NCBI RefSeq assembly: GCF_000371965.1
Contig: NZ_AQUO01000003.1
Location: forward strand, 62,001 to 126,000
From: Paracoccus sp. N5
GTDB lineage: Bacteria; Pseudomonadota; Alphaproteobacteria; Rhodobacterales; Rhodobacteraceae
Length of the DNA: 64,000 bases
Reading direction: 5' to 3'
Position numbers and translations under genes: made by a program. How positions within the stretch are numbered: position 1 is the stretch's first letter; every line of letters starts with the position of its first letter. Below the pieces are notes generated by a model. That model ran no database searches and was not told the origin of the DNA. It saw only the letters and a program-made list of their open reading frames with translations. Shown here piece after piece: positions 9,075-17,182 of this stretch.

Positions 9075-9305
9075 GGCGGCGATTCCTTCCTGCCGGTTTC
9101 CGATCAGGTGACGGCAGAAGCGGCCCCGATGGCAAGGGGGGACGGTTTCCCGCCCATGCACCCGGTCTGGCCGGCATGTCTCTGCCGAAATCGCGCGGCG
9201 CAGCAGTTGCGCATGGACGCAGCCGCCGCGACGTATTAGGAAGGCAGCCCTAAGCGCGCCGGACAAGCGCGCAGCCAGAATCGACCATAGCCCGAGCAGA
9301 ACAGA

Positions 9306-10052
9306 ATGCACCCCGGCAAGAGCGCGACGCGCAAAGTCGCGACCCTGAAGCCTATCCAGATCCGCGGCCGCTTCTTCACGGCCGTGGCGCTGCATCTGTC
9401 GGGCCGCCCCGACGCCGGTTTCTTCGACGCGCTGGACGCGCGGCTGGCGCAGGTGCCGCTGTTCTTCGACAATGCGCCCCTGGTCATCGACCTGGAACAG
9501 GCCGAGGGGCTGGAAAGCGTCGACGAGATCCTGCGCCTGACCGACGACCTGCGGGCGCGCAACCTGTCGGTCTTCGGCATCCAGAGCGGCACGGCGGCGC
9601 AGGCCGCGGCAGCCCGGGCGGCGGGGCTGATCTCGCTGGCCGGCGGGCGCGACGTGCCCCTGGACCGCGTCAGCCGCCAGGGCAGCCGCGCCGAGGCGCC
9701 GGCCCCGGTGCGCGAGGCGCCGCAGCCCAGCAAGATGGTGACGCAGCCGGTGCGCTCGGGGCAGATGATCTTCGCCGACCGCGGCGACCTGGTGATCGTC
9801 GGCTCGGTCAGCTCGGGCGCCGAGGTCATCGCCAGCGGCAATATCCACATCTACGGCCGGCTGCGCGGCCGGGCGCTGGCCGGCGTGAACGGCGACACCT
9901 CGGCCCGCATCTTCTGCCACGCGCTCGATGCCGAGCTCCTGGCCATCGCCGGCCTCTACCGCACCAGCGAGAATCTGGGCCCCGACACCCCCCGCGACAA
10001 TGTGCAGGTCTGGCTGGACGGCGAGAAGCTGCGCATCGAATCGCTGAAATGA
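9306..10052 (+). CDS. minC: Septum-site inhibitor MinC
   Basis: 248 residues. An N-terminal domain (about 15-110) is followed by a linker and the C-terminal beta-helix of MinC (about 150-248), recognised by [19 protein letters not shown] and the [14 protein letters not shown] turn. MinC blocks FtsZ ring formation away from mid-cell and is recruited to the membrane by MinD. It is the first gene of minCDE, 22 bases before minD. The ATG at 9306 is the first in frame; the Shine-Dalgarno sequence ahead of it is weak. The 231 bases between it and the divergent subtilase should hold the promoter, but I see no convincing -35/-10 pair. Confidence 0.96.
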   Translation: MHPGKSATRKVATLKPIQIRGRFFTAVALHLSGRPDAGFFDALDARLAQVPLFFDNAPLVIDLEQAEGLESVDEILRLTDDLRARNLSVFGIQSGTAAQAAAARAAGLISLAGGRDVPLDRVSRQGSRAEAPAPVREAPQPSKMVTQPVRSGQMIFADRGDLVIVGSVSSGAEVIASGNIHIYGRLRGRALAGVNGDTSARIFCHALDAELLAIAGLYRTSENLGPDTPRDNVQVWLDGEKLRIESLK

Positions 10053-10074
10053 CCCTGATCGAAAGGAAACGCTC

Positions 10075-10896
10075 GTGAGCAAGGTTATCGTTGTCACCTC
10101 GGGCAAGGGCGGCGTCGGCAAGACGACCTCCTCGGCCGCCATCGCCGCGGGCCTCGCGTCGCGCGGTCACAAGACGGTCGTGATCGACTTCGACGTGGGC
10201 CTGCGCAACCTCGACATGATCATGGGCTGCGAACGCCGCGTGGTCTTCGACTTCATCAACGTGATCCAGGGCGACGCCAAGCTGAAGCAGGCGCTGATCA
10301 AGGACCGCCGGCTGGAGAACCTCTATGTCCTGCCGACCTCGCAGACCCGCGACAAGGACGCGCTGACGACCGAGGGCGTCAAGGCGGTGCTGGACGAGCT
10401 GCGCGAGGAATTCGACTATATCGTCTGCGACAGCCCGGCCGGCATCGAGCGCGGCGCGCATCTGGCGATGTATTACGCCGACGAGGCGGTGGTGGTGACC
10501 AACCCCGAAGTGTCCTCGGTGCGCGACAGCGACCGGGTGCTGGGGCTGCTGAACTCCAAGACCTTCCTGGCGGAAAAGGGCGACGGCAGCACGGTCAAGG
10601 CGCAGCTGCTGCTGACCCGCTTCGACCCGGCCCGCTCGGCCAATGGCGAGATGATGAGCGTGCAGGACGTGCTGGAAATCCTCGCCATCCCGCTTCTGGG
10701 CATCATCCCGGAAAGCACTTCGGTGCTGAAGGCCTCGAACGAGGGCACGCCGGTGTCGCTGGACGAGAAATCGCCGGCGGGCAAGGCCTATCTGGACGCG
10801 GTCGGTCGGCTGGTCGGCGAACAGATCGAGATGCGGGCGACCCCCGGCGAACAGCGGCGCGGCTTCTTCCAGCGGCTGCTGGGGCGGACGGCCTGA
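10075..10896 (+). CDS. minD: Septum-site ATPase MinD
   Basis: 273 residues with a GTG start at 10075 preceded by GAAAGGAAA. The deviant Walker A motif (GKGGVGKTT) is at the N-terminus, the switch region contains DFDVGLRNLD, and a second nucleotide-contacting stretch is CDSPAGIERGA. The C-terminus (RRGFFQRLLGR) is the amphipathic membrane-targeting helix. MinD binds the membrane in its ATP form, carries MinC, and is released by MinE. Length and motifs match the family. minE starts one base after the TGA. Confidence 0.98.
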   Translation: MSKVIVVTSGKGGVGKTTSSAAIAAGLASRGHKTVVIDFDVGLRNLDMIMGCERRVVFDFINVIQGDAKLKQALIKDRRLENLYVLPTSQTRDKDALTTEGVKAVLDELREEFDYIVCDSPAGIERGAHLAMYYADEAVVVTNPEVSSVRDSDRVLGLLNSKTFLAEKGDGSTVKAQLLLTRFDPARSANGEMMSVQDVLEILAIPLLGIIPESTSVLKASNEGTPVSLDEKSPAGKAYLDAVGRLVGEQIEMRATPGEQRRGFFQRLLGRTA

Positions 10897-10897
10897 G

Positions 10898-11158
10898 ATG
10901 TTCGGTTTCAATTTCCGCCAGCGCAAGCCCAGCTCGGCGCAGACCGCCAAGGAGCGGCTGCAGATCCTGCTCGCGCATGAACGCACCAGCAACTCCGGCC
11001 CCGACTTCCTGCCGCTGCTGCAGCGCGACATCCTCGAGGCGGTGCGCCGCCACATGGATGTCGACGGCGATGCGGTCGACATCAAGCTGGAACGCAGCGA
11101 CGACCTGTCGAGCCTGGAAATCAACATCGAGATGCCCGGCACCCGCAAGGCCTCCTGA
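10898..11158 (+). CDS. minE: Division topological specificity factor MinE
   Basis: 86 residues, starting one base after the minD stop. The N-terminal amphipathic segment (FGFNFRQRKPSSAQTAKERLQ) and the anti-MinCD helix with LLAHERT match MinE, followed by the topological specificity domain (DILEAVRRHMDVD...VDIKLE). MinE stimulates MinD ATPase and drives pole-to-pole oscillation, keeping division at mid-cell. It closes the minCDE operon; the GC-rich hairpins at 11198-11250 lie just downstream. Confidence 0.97.
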   Translation: MFGFNFRQRKPSSAQTAKERLQILLAHERTSNSGPDFLPLLQRDILEAVRRHMDVDGDAVDIKLERSDDLSSLEINIEMPGTRKAS

Positions 11159-11509
11159 CCGGCCGCCTTCTTTCTTGGCGAAATATCCTGGGGGGAGCGT
11201 TTCGCGCACCCCGTCGAGGGGTGCACGAAACGCGGGGGGCAAAGCCCCCCGGGCCCCGCGCGCAAGCCGAGCCGGACCAGGATCCCCCGCACATCGCGGC
11301 CGGCAAGCCCGCGGCGCGCAGGGCCGGACCGTCACCGACGCCCAAGCGGTGATGGCAAGGCTGGCCGAGCTACAGCGCCCATGCCGTCATCGACCAGCGG
11401 GTCGAATGCCGGGGCCCGGCCGTCGCTCGATGCGCAGGGCCGGCGGCGGCGCTGAACCTGACTGCCACCTTTAAGACTGCCGAGCCGGTCGCGCGCGACC
11501 GGCCGCGGT
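11159..11509. other. Intergenic stretch between minE and the cupin gene
   Basis: 351 bases. The first 92 hold the tandem hairpins. From about 11251 to 11509 short frames are open on both strands because of base composition, but none has a family motif, a ribosome-binding site or a credible start. Degenerate coding remains are possible; I can support no gene here. Confidence 0.6.
11198..11250 (+). terminator. Two tandem hairpins after minCDE
   Basis: The first stem pairs CGTTTCG-CGCACCCC (11198-11212) with GGGGTGC-A-CGAAACG (about 11218-11232), loop GTCGA. The second pairs GGGGGGC (11234-11240) with GCCCCCC (11244-11250), loop AAA. There is no long T-tract, so this may be a terminator or an mRNA-stabilising 3' element. 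A similar 'aaata + GC hairpin' layout occurs near 360-390 and 23610-23647. Confidence 0.55.
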
Positions 11510-12136
11510 TCAGGGCGCTGCAAGCCGCGGCTTGCGCGAGGCCGCCTCGCGTTCCGGCCGCAGCGCCCAGAGCGCCAGCAGCGGCTCCTCCCCGGCTTGC
11601 ATGGCGTGCAGGATGTTCGGCGGATTGTAGAAGCTGCCGCCGAGGCCGGGCTGGAACCAGTCGCCGCCCGCCTGCCAGAACTGGCCGGGCGAGAGCACCA
11701 GATAGGTTTCCTCGGGCGCGTGCTGGTGGTCGGGATAGCGGATGCCCGGCGCCAGCAGGCTGAGCCCGATCCACAGGTCGCGGCGTTCCTCGATCCCGCC
11801 CGGCCCCAGCAGCATGGCATTGGCATGGCCGCCCTCGAAGCCGGGGCCGGCGGTGGCATGGCCGCCGCGCCGGCGCCAGCAGAGCCGCGGCGCCAAGGCC
11901 CGCAACGCCGCCAGCAGCGCTGCCAGATCGGGCGCCTGGGCCGGGCGGTCCAGCGCCCGCGCCAGCACCTGCTCGACCACCGGCAGGCGGGCCGGGGCGG
12001 CGCCGGGCGCGGCAGGCGTGGCCGCGGCCCTGGCGATCCAGGCCAGCGAGGCCCGCGATTGCGCACCGACTGCCCGCGCCTGCATGGCGGGCAAGGCGAT
12101 GTCCAGGAAATCCTGCAATTCCTGCGGTCGTTCCAT
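11510..12136 (-). CDS. DddL/DddQ-type cupin, putative DMSP lyase
   Basis: 208 residues. The C-terminal half is a single cupin whose metal site reads YPDHQHAPEETYLVLSPGQF: two His, a Glu and a Tyr in the pattern typical of DddQ, DddW and DddL dimethylsulfoniopropionate lyases, which cleave DMSP to dimethylsulfide and acrylate. A later His (PPNILHAMQAG) completes the usual metal site. The helical N-terminal 100 residues fit the DddQ layout. It lies 27 bases downstream of the demethylase gene on the same strand and is probably co-transcribed. DMSP is a sulfonium analogue of betaines, so the neighbours fit. Other cupins in this superfamily are not excluded; the substrate is an inference. Confidence 0.75.
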   Translation of the reverse strand: MERPQELQDFLDIALPAMQARAVGAQSRASLAWIARAAATPAAPGAAPARLPVVEQVLARALDRPAQAPDLAALLAALRALAPRLCWRRRGGHATAGPGFEGGHANAMLLGPGGIEERRDLWIGLSLLAPGIRYPDHQHAPEETYLVLSPGQFWQAGGDWFQPGLGGSFYNPPNILHAMQAGEEPLLALWALRPEREAASRKPRLAAP

Positions 12137-12163
12137 TCCGTGCCCTTTCCGTTTCCTGGCCGA

Positions 12164-14200
12164 TTACAGATCCTTGACCAGCCGCAAGGCGTCGTAGATC
12201 GCGGCATGGGTATTGCGCGCCGCCACCGCATCGCCGATGCGGAACAGCCGGAACTTGCCCTCGGGGTTCTTGCGCACCTCTTGCAAGCCGCCGGTGGTCA
12301 GCGCCTCGTAATCCACCTCGCCCAGGTTCGAGGATTGCGGCTTGAGGTCGAAATACAACTCGTCCAGCGGCCGGGTGCCATGGTTCACCACCACCTGATC
12401 GACCAGCCGGTCGCGGGTGACGCCGCCGTAATCGCTGCCCAGCGTGGCGCGCAGCCGATTGCCCTCGCGCGCGACCGATTGCAGCCGCCAAGTGACGGTG
12501 AAGGTGGTGTCGCGCTTTTGCAGGCTGCGCATATAGGGCACCAGGTTCATCGCCATGACCTCGGGCGAGAAGCTGCGGTCCGGGGTCACGATCTCGACCT
12601 TCGCCCCGGTCGCGGCGATCAGGTCGGCGGCCTGCAGCGCGGCATGATCGCCCGCATCGTCATAGACCAGCACGTTATGGCCCGGCTTCACGTCGCCCGA
12701 CAGGATGTCCCAGGCCGAGCAGACCAGCTCGTTGCCGGCCTCCAGAACCTCGGTATGCGGCAACCCGCCGGTGGCGATGACAACCTCGTCGGGCCGGGTC
12801 GCGAGCACGTCATCCGCCGCGGCGAAGGTGTTGAAGTTGAAGGTGACGCCGTGCTTTTCGCACATGGCCTGGCGCCAGGCGATGATCGAGATCATCTCGC
12901 GCCGGCGCTCTTGCAGCGCGGTCAGGCGGATCTGACCGCCGGGCCGGTCGGCGGCCTCGAAGACCGTGACCGCGTGGCCGCGCTCGGCGGCGACGCGGGC
13001 GGCTTCCATGCCCCCCGGACCGGCGCCGACGATGGTGATGCGCTTCTTCACCGCCGCCGGCGGGATGGTCTGCGGCATGGTTTCTTCGCGACCCGTCGCC
13101 GCGTTGTGCAGGCAGAAGGCCAGCCCGCCCTGATAGATGCGGTCGAGGCAATAGTTCGCGCCGACGCAGGGGCGGATGTCGTCCTCGCGGCCCTCGACGA
13201 CCTTGCGCACCAGATGCGGGTCGGCCATGTGGGCGCGCGTCATGCCGACCATGTCGACCAGCCCGGCGGCGATGGCGTGGCGCGCCGTCGGCACGTCGGG
13301 GATCTTGGCGGCGTGGAAGGTCGGGAAATTCGTGGCCTTGCGGATTTGGCCGGCAAAATCCAGGTGCGGCGCGTTCCTCATGCCCTGCACCGGGATCACG
13401 TCGGTCAGCCCGGCGTCGGTATCGATATGGCCGCGCACCACGTTCAGGAAATCGACCAGCCCGCTGTCCTTGAGCTTTTGCGAGATGGCGATGCCCTCGT
13501 CGGCGCCAAAGCCGCCGGGCAGGCATTCGTCGCCGGTATAGCGCACGCCCAGCAGGAAATCCTCGCCGCAGCGTTCGCGGATGCCCTTCAGGATGTCGAA
13601 GGTGAAGCGCAGTCGGTTGTCCAGGCTGCCGCCATAGGGGCCGTCCAGGTCATTGGTCAGCGGCGACCAGAACTGGTCCATCAGGTGGCCATAGGCCTGC
13701 AGTTCCAGCCCGTCCAGACCCGCGGCCTGCATCCGCTCGGCCGCATCGACATAGTCGCCGATGATGCGGGCGATGTCCCAGTCCTCGAGCTTCTTCGGAA
13801 AGGAGCGGTGCGCCGCCTCGCGTTCGTGGCTGGGCGAGACGACGGGCAGCCAGTCCGCCTTGTCCCAGCGAGTGCGCCGGCCCAGGTGGGTCAGCTGGAT
13901 CATTACCGCGCAGCCGTGATCGTGGCATTCGTCGGCGAGCTGCCTCATCCAGCCGACGACCTCGTCCTTCCAGGCCAGGATATTGTTGAACACCGGCGGG
14001 CTGTCGCGCGAGACCGAGGCCGAGCCCGCCGTCATGGTCAGCGCCACCCCGGCCTTCGCCCGCTCGACGTGATAGGCGCGATAGCGGTCCTTGGGCATGC
14101 CGTCCTCGGGATAGGCCGGTTCGTGGCTGGTGATCATGATCCGGTTGCGAAGCGTCAGGTGCTTCAGCTGGAACGGCTGCAAGAGGGGATCGTTCGACAT
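12164..14200 (-). CDS. NADH:flavin oxidoreductase / N-methylproline (stachydrine) demethylase-type flavoprotein
   Basis: 678 residues, two-part architecture of the trimethylamine dehydrogenase/2,4-dienoyl-CoA reductase family. Residues 1-340 form an FMN-binding TIM barrel, then an iron-sulfur segment (about 340-370), then an FAD/NAD-binding half with GAGPGGMEAARVAAERG near residue 405. Family members of this length include StcD and DgcA, which oxidatively demethylate N-methylproline or dimethylglycine and release formaldehyde. The iron-sulfur segment reads CVGANYC, then a Cys 12 residues on (AFCLHN). The Cys normally in the middle of CxxCxxC is Ala here. The ATG at 14200 was preferred because FMN-domain homology starts there. 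TetR is encoded divergently and a betaine transporter follows, supporting betaine catabolism. Confidence 0.85.
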   Translation of the reverse strand: MSNDPLLQPFQLKHLTLRNRIMITSHEPAYPEDGMPKDRYRAYHVERAKAGVALTMTAGSASVSRDSPPVFNNILAWKDEVVGWMRQLADECHDHGCAVMIQLTHLGRRTRWDKADWLPVVSPSHEREAAHRSFPKKLEDWDIARIIGDYVDAAERMQAAGLDGLELQAYGHLMDQFWSPLTNDLDGPYGGSLDNRLRFTFDILKGIRERCGEDFLLGVRYTGDECLPGGFGADEGIAISQKLKDSGLVDFLNVVRGHIDTDAGLTDVIPVQGMRNAPHLDFAGQIRKATNFPTFHAAKIPDVPTARHAIAAGLVDMVGMTRAHMADPHLVRKVVEGREDDIRPCVGANYCLDRIYQGGLAFCLHNAATGREETMPQTIPPAAVKKRITIVGAGPGGMEAARVAAERGHAVTVFEAADRPGGQIRLTALQERRREMISIIAWRQAMCEKHGVTFNFNTFAAADDVLATRPDEVVIATGGLPHTEVLEAGNELVCSAWDILSGDVKPGHNVLVYDDAGDHAALQAADLIAATGAKVEIVTPDRSFSPEVMAMNLVPYMRSLQKRDTTFTVTWRLQSVAREGNRLRATLGSDYGGVTRDRLVDQVVVNHGTRPLDELYFDLKPQSSNLGEVDYEALTTGGLQEVRKNPEGKFRLFRIGDAVAARNTHAAIYDALRLVKDL

Positions 14201-14245
14201 GGCTCTGCCTGCTCTGGGTGGAGTGTGCTGCGTCCGAGAAGATCC

Positions 14246-14286
14246 GAAAATGTTCACTTGTGTCAATTAAAAAATCATCTGTGAAC
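14246..14286 (-). promoter_or_regulatory. Operator/promoter region of the demethylase gene
   Basis: GTTCAC at 14252-14257 and GTGAAC at 14281-14286 form a perfect inverted repeat with 23 bases between. On the minus strand a TTGACA box lies inside the repeat (14261-14266), suitable as a -35 element for the demethylase gene; no clear -10 is seen. The 11-mer TGAACATTTTC (minus strand, 14246-14256) recurs upstream of the betaine operon at 15171-15181. This suggests one regulator for both, most simply the TetR protein encoded next door. Confidence 0.5.
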
Positions 14287-14348
14287 CTGACGCGGCGCAA
14301 ATTGCACATTTACCTTGCTCGGTTGTCGCGCGCGTCCTAAGCAGTGTC

Positions 14349-14972
14349 ATGGATCAGGCGAACGCATCCGAAACGGGCTGGCGAGGGTCGCGCGAGGGCT
14401 GGCTCGAGGCCGGCTATCAGGCGCTGATCGAAAGCGGCATCGACGCGGTCAAGATCCTGCCGCTGGCCAAGCGGCTGAACCTGTCGCGCACCAGCTTCTA
14501 CTGGTTCTTCGAGGATCGCGAGGCGCTGCTTTCGGCGCTGCTCGACGGCTGGGAGCTGCGCACGACCCGGCCGCTGATCGATTCGACCACGCAATATGCC
14601 GAGACCCGGGCCGAGGCGATGCTGAACGTGCTGACCTGCTTCCTGGCGCCGGGCGTCTTCGATTCGCGGCTGGAATTCGCGGTGCGCAGCTGGTCGCTGC
14701 AGGACCAGAACGTGGCGGCGCGGATCAAGGCCGCCGACCAGGCCCGGCTCGAGGCGCTGACGCAGATGCTGGCGAAATGGGGCATTGCCCCGGACGAGGC
14801 CGACATCCGCGCCCGCACCATCTATCTGGTGCAGATCGGCTATATCTCGATGCAGGCGGACGAGGACATCGAGACCCGGCTGGCCCGCATCCCCACCTAT
14901 GTCAAGATCTACGCCGACGAACTGCCCGAGCCGCGCGAAATGGCGCGTTTCAACGCCCGCTTCCGCCGCTGA
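14349..14972 (+). CDS. TetR-family transcriptional regulator
   Basis: 207 residues. The N-terminal helix-turn-helix (about 20-65) contains the core LAKRLNLSRTSFYWFFEDREALL, typical of TetR repressors. The remaining helices form the ligand-binding and dimer domain, with no recognisable ligand motif. It is divergent from the demethylase gene across 148 bases holding an inverted repeat, and it precedes the betaine operon on the same strand. I infer control of betaine or DMSP catabolism, with a substrate or intermediate as inducer. Confidence 0.9.
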   Translation: MDQANASETGWRGSREGWLEAGYQALIESGIDAVKILPLAKRLNLSRTSFYWFFEDREALLSALLDGWELRTTRPLIDSTTQYAETRAEAMLNVLTCFLAPGVFDSRLEFAVRSWSLQDQNVAARIKAADQARLEALTQMLAKWGIAPDEADIRARTIYLVQIGYISMQADEDIETRLARIPTYVKIYADELPEPREMARFNARFRR

Positions 14973-15148
14973 CAGCCGGCCCGGGCGCCGTGCATGGCGC
15001 AAAATTACAAGAAAAGGTCGCAAATCATCCCTGTCGCGGGTAGTTTTGCGGCATCCTTGCATCAGGGCCGGGCCGAAAATGCGGTTTGGCGAAAGCATGT
15101 GCAGGATCGTCACGATTCCGTTCTTGCATGACCATGAAAGGGTCTATG

Positions 15149-15181
15149 GTGAACTCTGTCAAGACAATCATGAACATTTTC
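15149..15181 (+). promoter_or_regulatory. Shared operator motif upstream of the betaine operon
   Basis: GTGAAC at 15149-15154, the small palindrome TGTCAAGACA just after it, and TGAACATTTTC at 15171-15181. The last 11 bases are identical to a motif in the demethylase promoter (14246-14256, opposite strand). The block ends 67 bases before the first gene of the operon. The rest of the 276 bases from 14973 to 15248 shows no gene. Confidence 0.45.
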
Positions 15182-15248
15182 TTGCCAGGTGCGGCGCCAG
15201 TCTGCTAGCCAAGTCAGGCAAGCTGGCAGAGATCGGGGAATCGACGAC

Positions 15249-16037
15249 ATGCGTGTGGGGATCATCGGCGCGACGGGATGGTTGGGATCGGCCCTTGGGC
15301 AGCACCTGCTGTCTGGCCGGGTGATCCCGGCCCAGGCGCTGGTGCTGCTCAATCGCAGCGGTCCGCGCGCCGACTACCACGGCCACCACCCGCATTGGGC
15401 CGCCGATGCCGCCGAGCTGGTGGCGCTGGCGGATGTCATCGTGGTTTCCGTCCGCCCCGAGGACTGGCCGGGCCTTGCGCTGCAGGCGCCGGGCAAGCTG
15501 GTCCTGTCCTTCATGGCCGGGGTCGGCGCCGATCTGCTGGCGGGTTCGGGCGGGCGGATCGTGCGCGCCATGCCCAATGCCGCCGCCGAAAGCGGCCGTT
15601 CCTATTCGCCCTTCTGGGCCGCGCCGGGCGTCACGCCCGAGGATCGCGAGGCCGTGCGCCGCATCCTGGGCGCCATCGGCACCACCGACGAATTGCCGGC
15701 CGAGGCGCAGATCGACCTGATGACCGCCCTGCCCGGCTCGGGCGCCGCCTATCCGGCGCTGATGGCCATGGCCATGGCGGATTTCATGGCCGGCCATGGC
15801 GTGCCGGAAGCCATTGCCTGGCGCGCGGTCGAGGCCGCGGTCTGCGGCGGCGCCGCCATGCTGGCGGGCCGGCCGCAACGGGCGGTCGAACTGGTCGCGG
15901 CCTATCGCGACTATCGCGGCACCACCGCCGCCGGGATCGAGGCCGCCGAGGCCGCCGGTTTCCCGCAGGCGGTCGCGCGCGCGCTTGAAGCAGCCACGGA
16001 AAAGGCGCGCCACCTGGTCGCGGCTTCTCCGACCTAG
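15249..16037 (+). CDS. Pyrroline-5-carboxylate reductase-like protein
   Basis: 262 residues. The N-terminal Rossmann motif GIIGATGWLGSALGQ begins at residue 4, and the C-terminal dimerisation domain has the ProC-type stretch LMTALPGSGAAYPALMAMAMADF (positions about 157-179). Family enzymes reduce 1-pyrroline-5-carboxylate to proline with NAD(P)H. In this setting, beside a betaine transporter and an N-demethylase, it may act on a related cyclic imine rather than in proline biosynthesis. The ATG at 15249 begins the Rossmann motif directly. First gene of a four-gene operon with the betaine ABC transporter, 78 bases before the binding-protein gene. Confidence 0.85.
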   Translation: MRVGIIGATGWLGSALGQHLLSGRVIPAQALVLLNRSGPRADYHGHHPHWAADAAELVALADVIVVSVRPEDWPGLALQAPGKLVLSFMAGVGADLLAGSGGRIVRAMPNAAAESGRSYSPFWAAPGVTPEDREAVRRILGAIGTTDELPAEAQIDLMTALPGSGAAYPALMAMAMADFMAGHGVPEAIAWRAVEAAVCGGAAMLAGRPQRAVELVAAYRDYRGTTAAGIEAAEAAGFPQAVARALEAATEKARHLVAASPT

Positions 16038-16115
16038 CCCATAGCCAGAGCCCGGCGCGCCAGGCGGCAGCGTCGCGGGGATCCTCAGCCAAGCCGCCAC
16101 AGGGAGAAAAAAACA

Positions 16116-17114
16116 ATGAAAAAACTTGCATTCGCCATCGCCGCCGCCATCCCGGCGGCGGGTTTCTCGACCATGGCGCAGGCCGATTGCGGCTCGTTCA
16201 CCATCGCCAGCATGAACTGGCAAAGCGCCGAGGTTCTGGCCAGCCTCGACCAGTTCATCCTGAACAACGGCTATGGTTGCAGCGTCGACATCACCACCAG
16301 CGACACCGTGCCGGCCATCACCTCGCTGGTCGAGAAGGGCCAGCCCGAGGTGGTGCCGGAGGCCTGGGTTGACCTGGTGCCGGAAGTCGTGGCCGGCGGG
16401 CTGAAGGACGGCAAGATCGTCGAGATGGCGCGCTCGCTGTCGGATGGCGGCCAGCAGGGCTGGTATATCCCGCGCTACATGCTGGACGAACATCCGAACC
16501 TGAACAAGATCGAAGAGATCCTCGCCCATCCCGAGCTGTTCCCGGCGCCCGAGGATCCGTCGAAGGGCGCGATCTACAACGGCCCGCAGGGCTGGGGCGG
16601 CACCATCATCACGACGCAGCTCGCCAAGGCCTTCGACGTCGAGGGCAAGGGCTTCACCCTGGTCGACACCGGCTCGGCGGCGGGCTTGGACGGCTCGATG
16701 GCCAAGGCATACGAGCAGAAGGCGCCGTGGCTGGGCTTCTACTGGTCGCCGACCTCGATGCTGGGCAAATACGACATGGTGGCGGTCGATTTCGGCGTGC
16801 CGAACGACATGGAGGAATGGAAGCGCTGCACCTCGGTCGCGGAATGCACCGACCCGAAGCCCAATGCCTTCCCGCGCGACAACGTCTTCACCCTGGTCTC
16901 GAAGGATTTTGCCGACAAGACCGACGCCGGCGTGCTGGACTATTTCAAGAAGCGCAGCTGGACCAATGACACCGTGAACCAGCTGATGGCGTGGATGACC
17001 GACAACCAGGCCACGGGCGAGGATGGCGCGCGCCAGTTCCTCAAGGACCACCCCGAGATGTGGACCGAATGGGTCAGCCCGGAAGCGGCCGAAAAGATCA
17101 AGGCGGCGCTCTGA
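16116..17114 (+). CDS. Betaine ABC transporter, periplasmic substrate-binding protein
   Basis: 332 residues. A signal peptide (KKLAFAIAAAIPAAGFS, cleavage after AQA) precedes an OpuAC-type binding fold: NWQSAEVLASLDQFIL near the N-terminus, EAWVDLVPEVV, and aromatic-rich stretches such as GWYIPRY and GFYWSPTSML likely to form the cage for a quaternary ammonium head group. Members bind glycine betaine, proline betaine, choline or DMSP. A ribosome-binding site (AGGGAG) precedes the ATG. The permease gene begins 68 bases later. Substrate is inferred from the neighbouring demethylase and cupin. Confidence 0.92.
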   Translation: MKKLAFAIAAAIPAAGFSTMAQADCGSFTIASMNWQSAEVLASLDQFILNNGYGCSVDITTSDTVPAITSLVEKGQPEVVPEAWVDLVPEVVAGGLKDGKIVEMARSLSDGGQQGWYIPRYMLDEHPNLNKIEEILAHPELFPAPEDPSKGAIYNGPQGWGGTIITTQLAKAFDVEGKGFTLVDTGSAAGLDGSMAKAYEQKAPWLGFYWSPTSMLGKYDMVAVDFGVPNDMEEWKRCTSVAECTDPKPNAFPRDNVFTLVSKDFADKTDAGVLDYFKKRSWTNDTVNQLMAWMTDNQATGEDGARQFLKDHPEMWTEWVSPEAAEKIKAAL

Positions 17115-17182
17115 GCCCGCCTGCGGGGCCGTCCCGGCGGTCCCGCCCTTTCTTCGTCCTAGCCCCCCATCGAAAGGTCGCC

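Noticed and set aside
9075..10142. Long N-terminal extension of the subtilase across minC
   Set aside because: It is antisense to minC and low-complexity; the ATG at 9074 has a good ribosome-binding site.
11330..11470. Possible gene fragments between minE and the cupin gene
   Set aside because: Short frames on both strands without any family motif; composition alone explains them.
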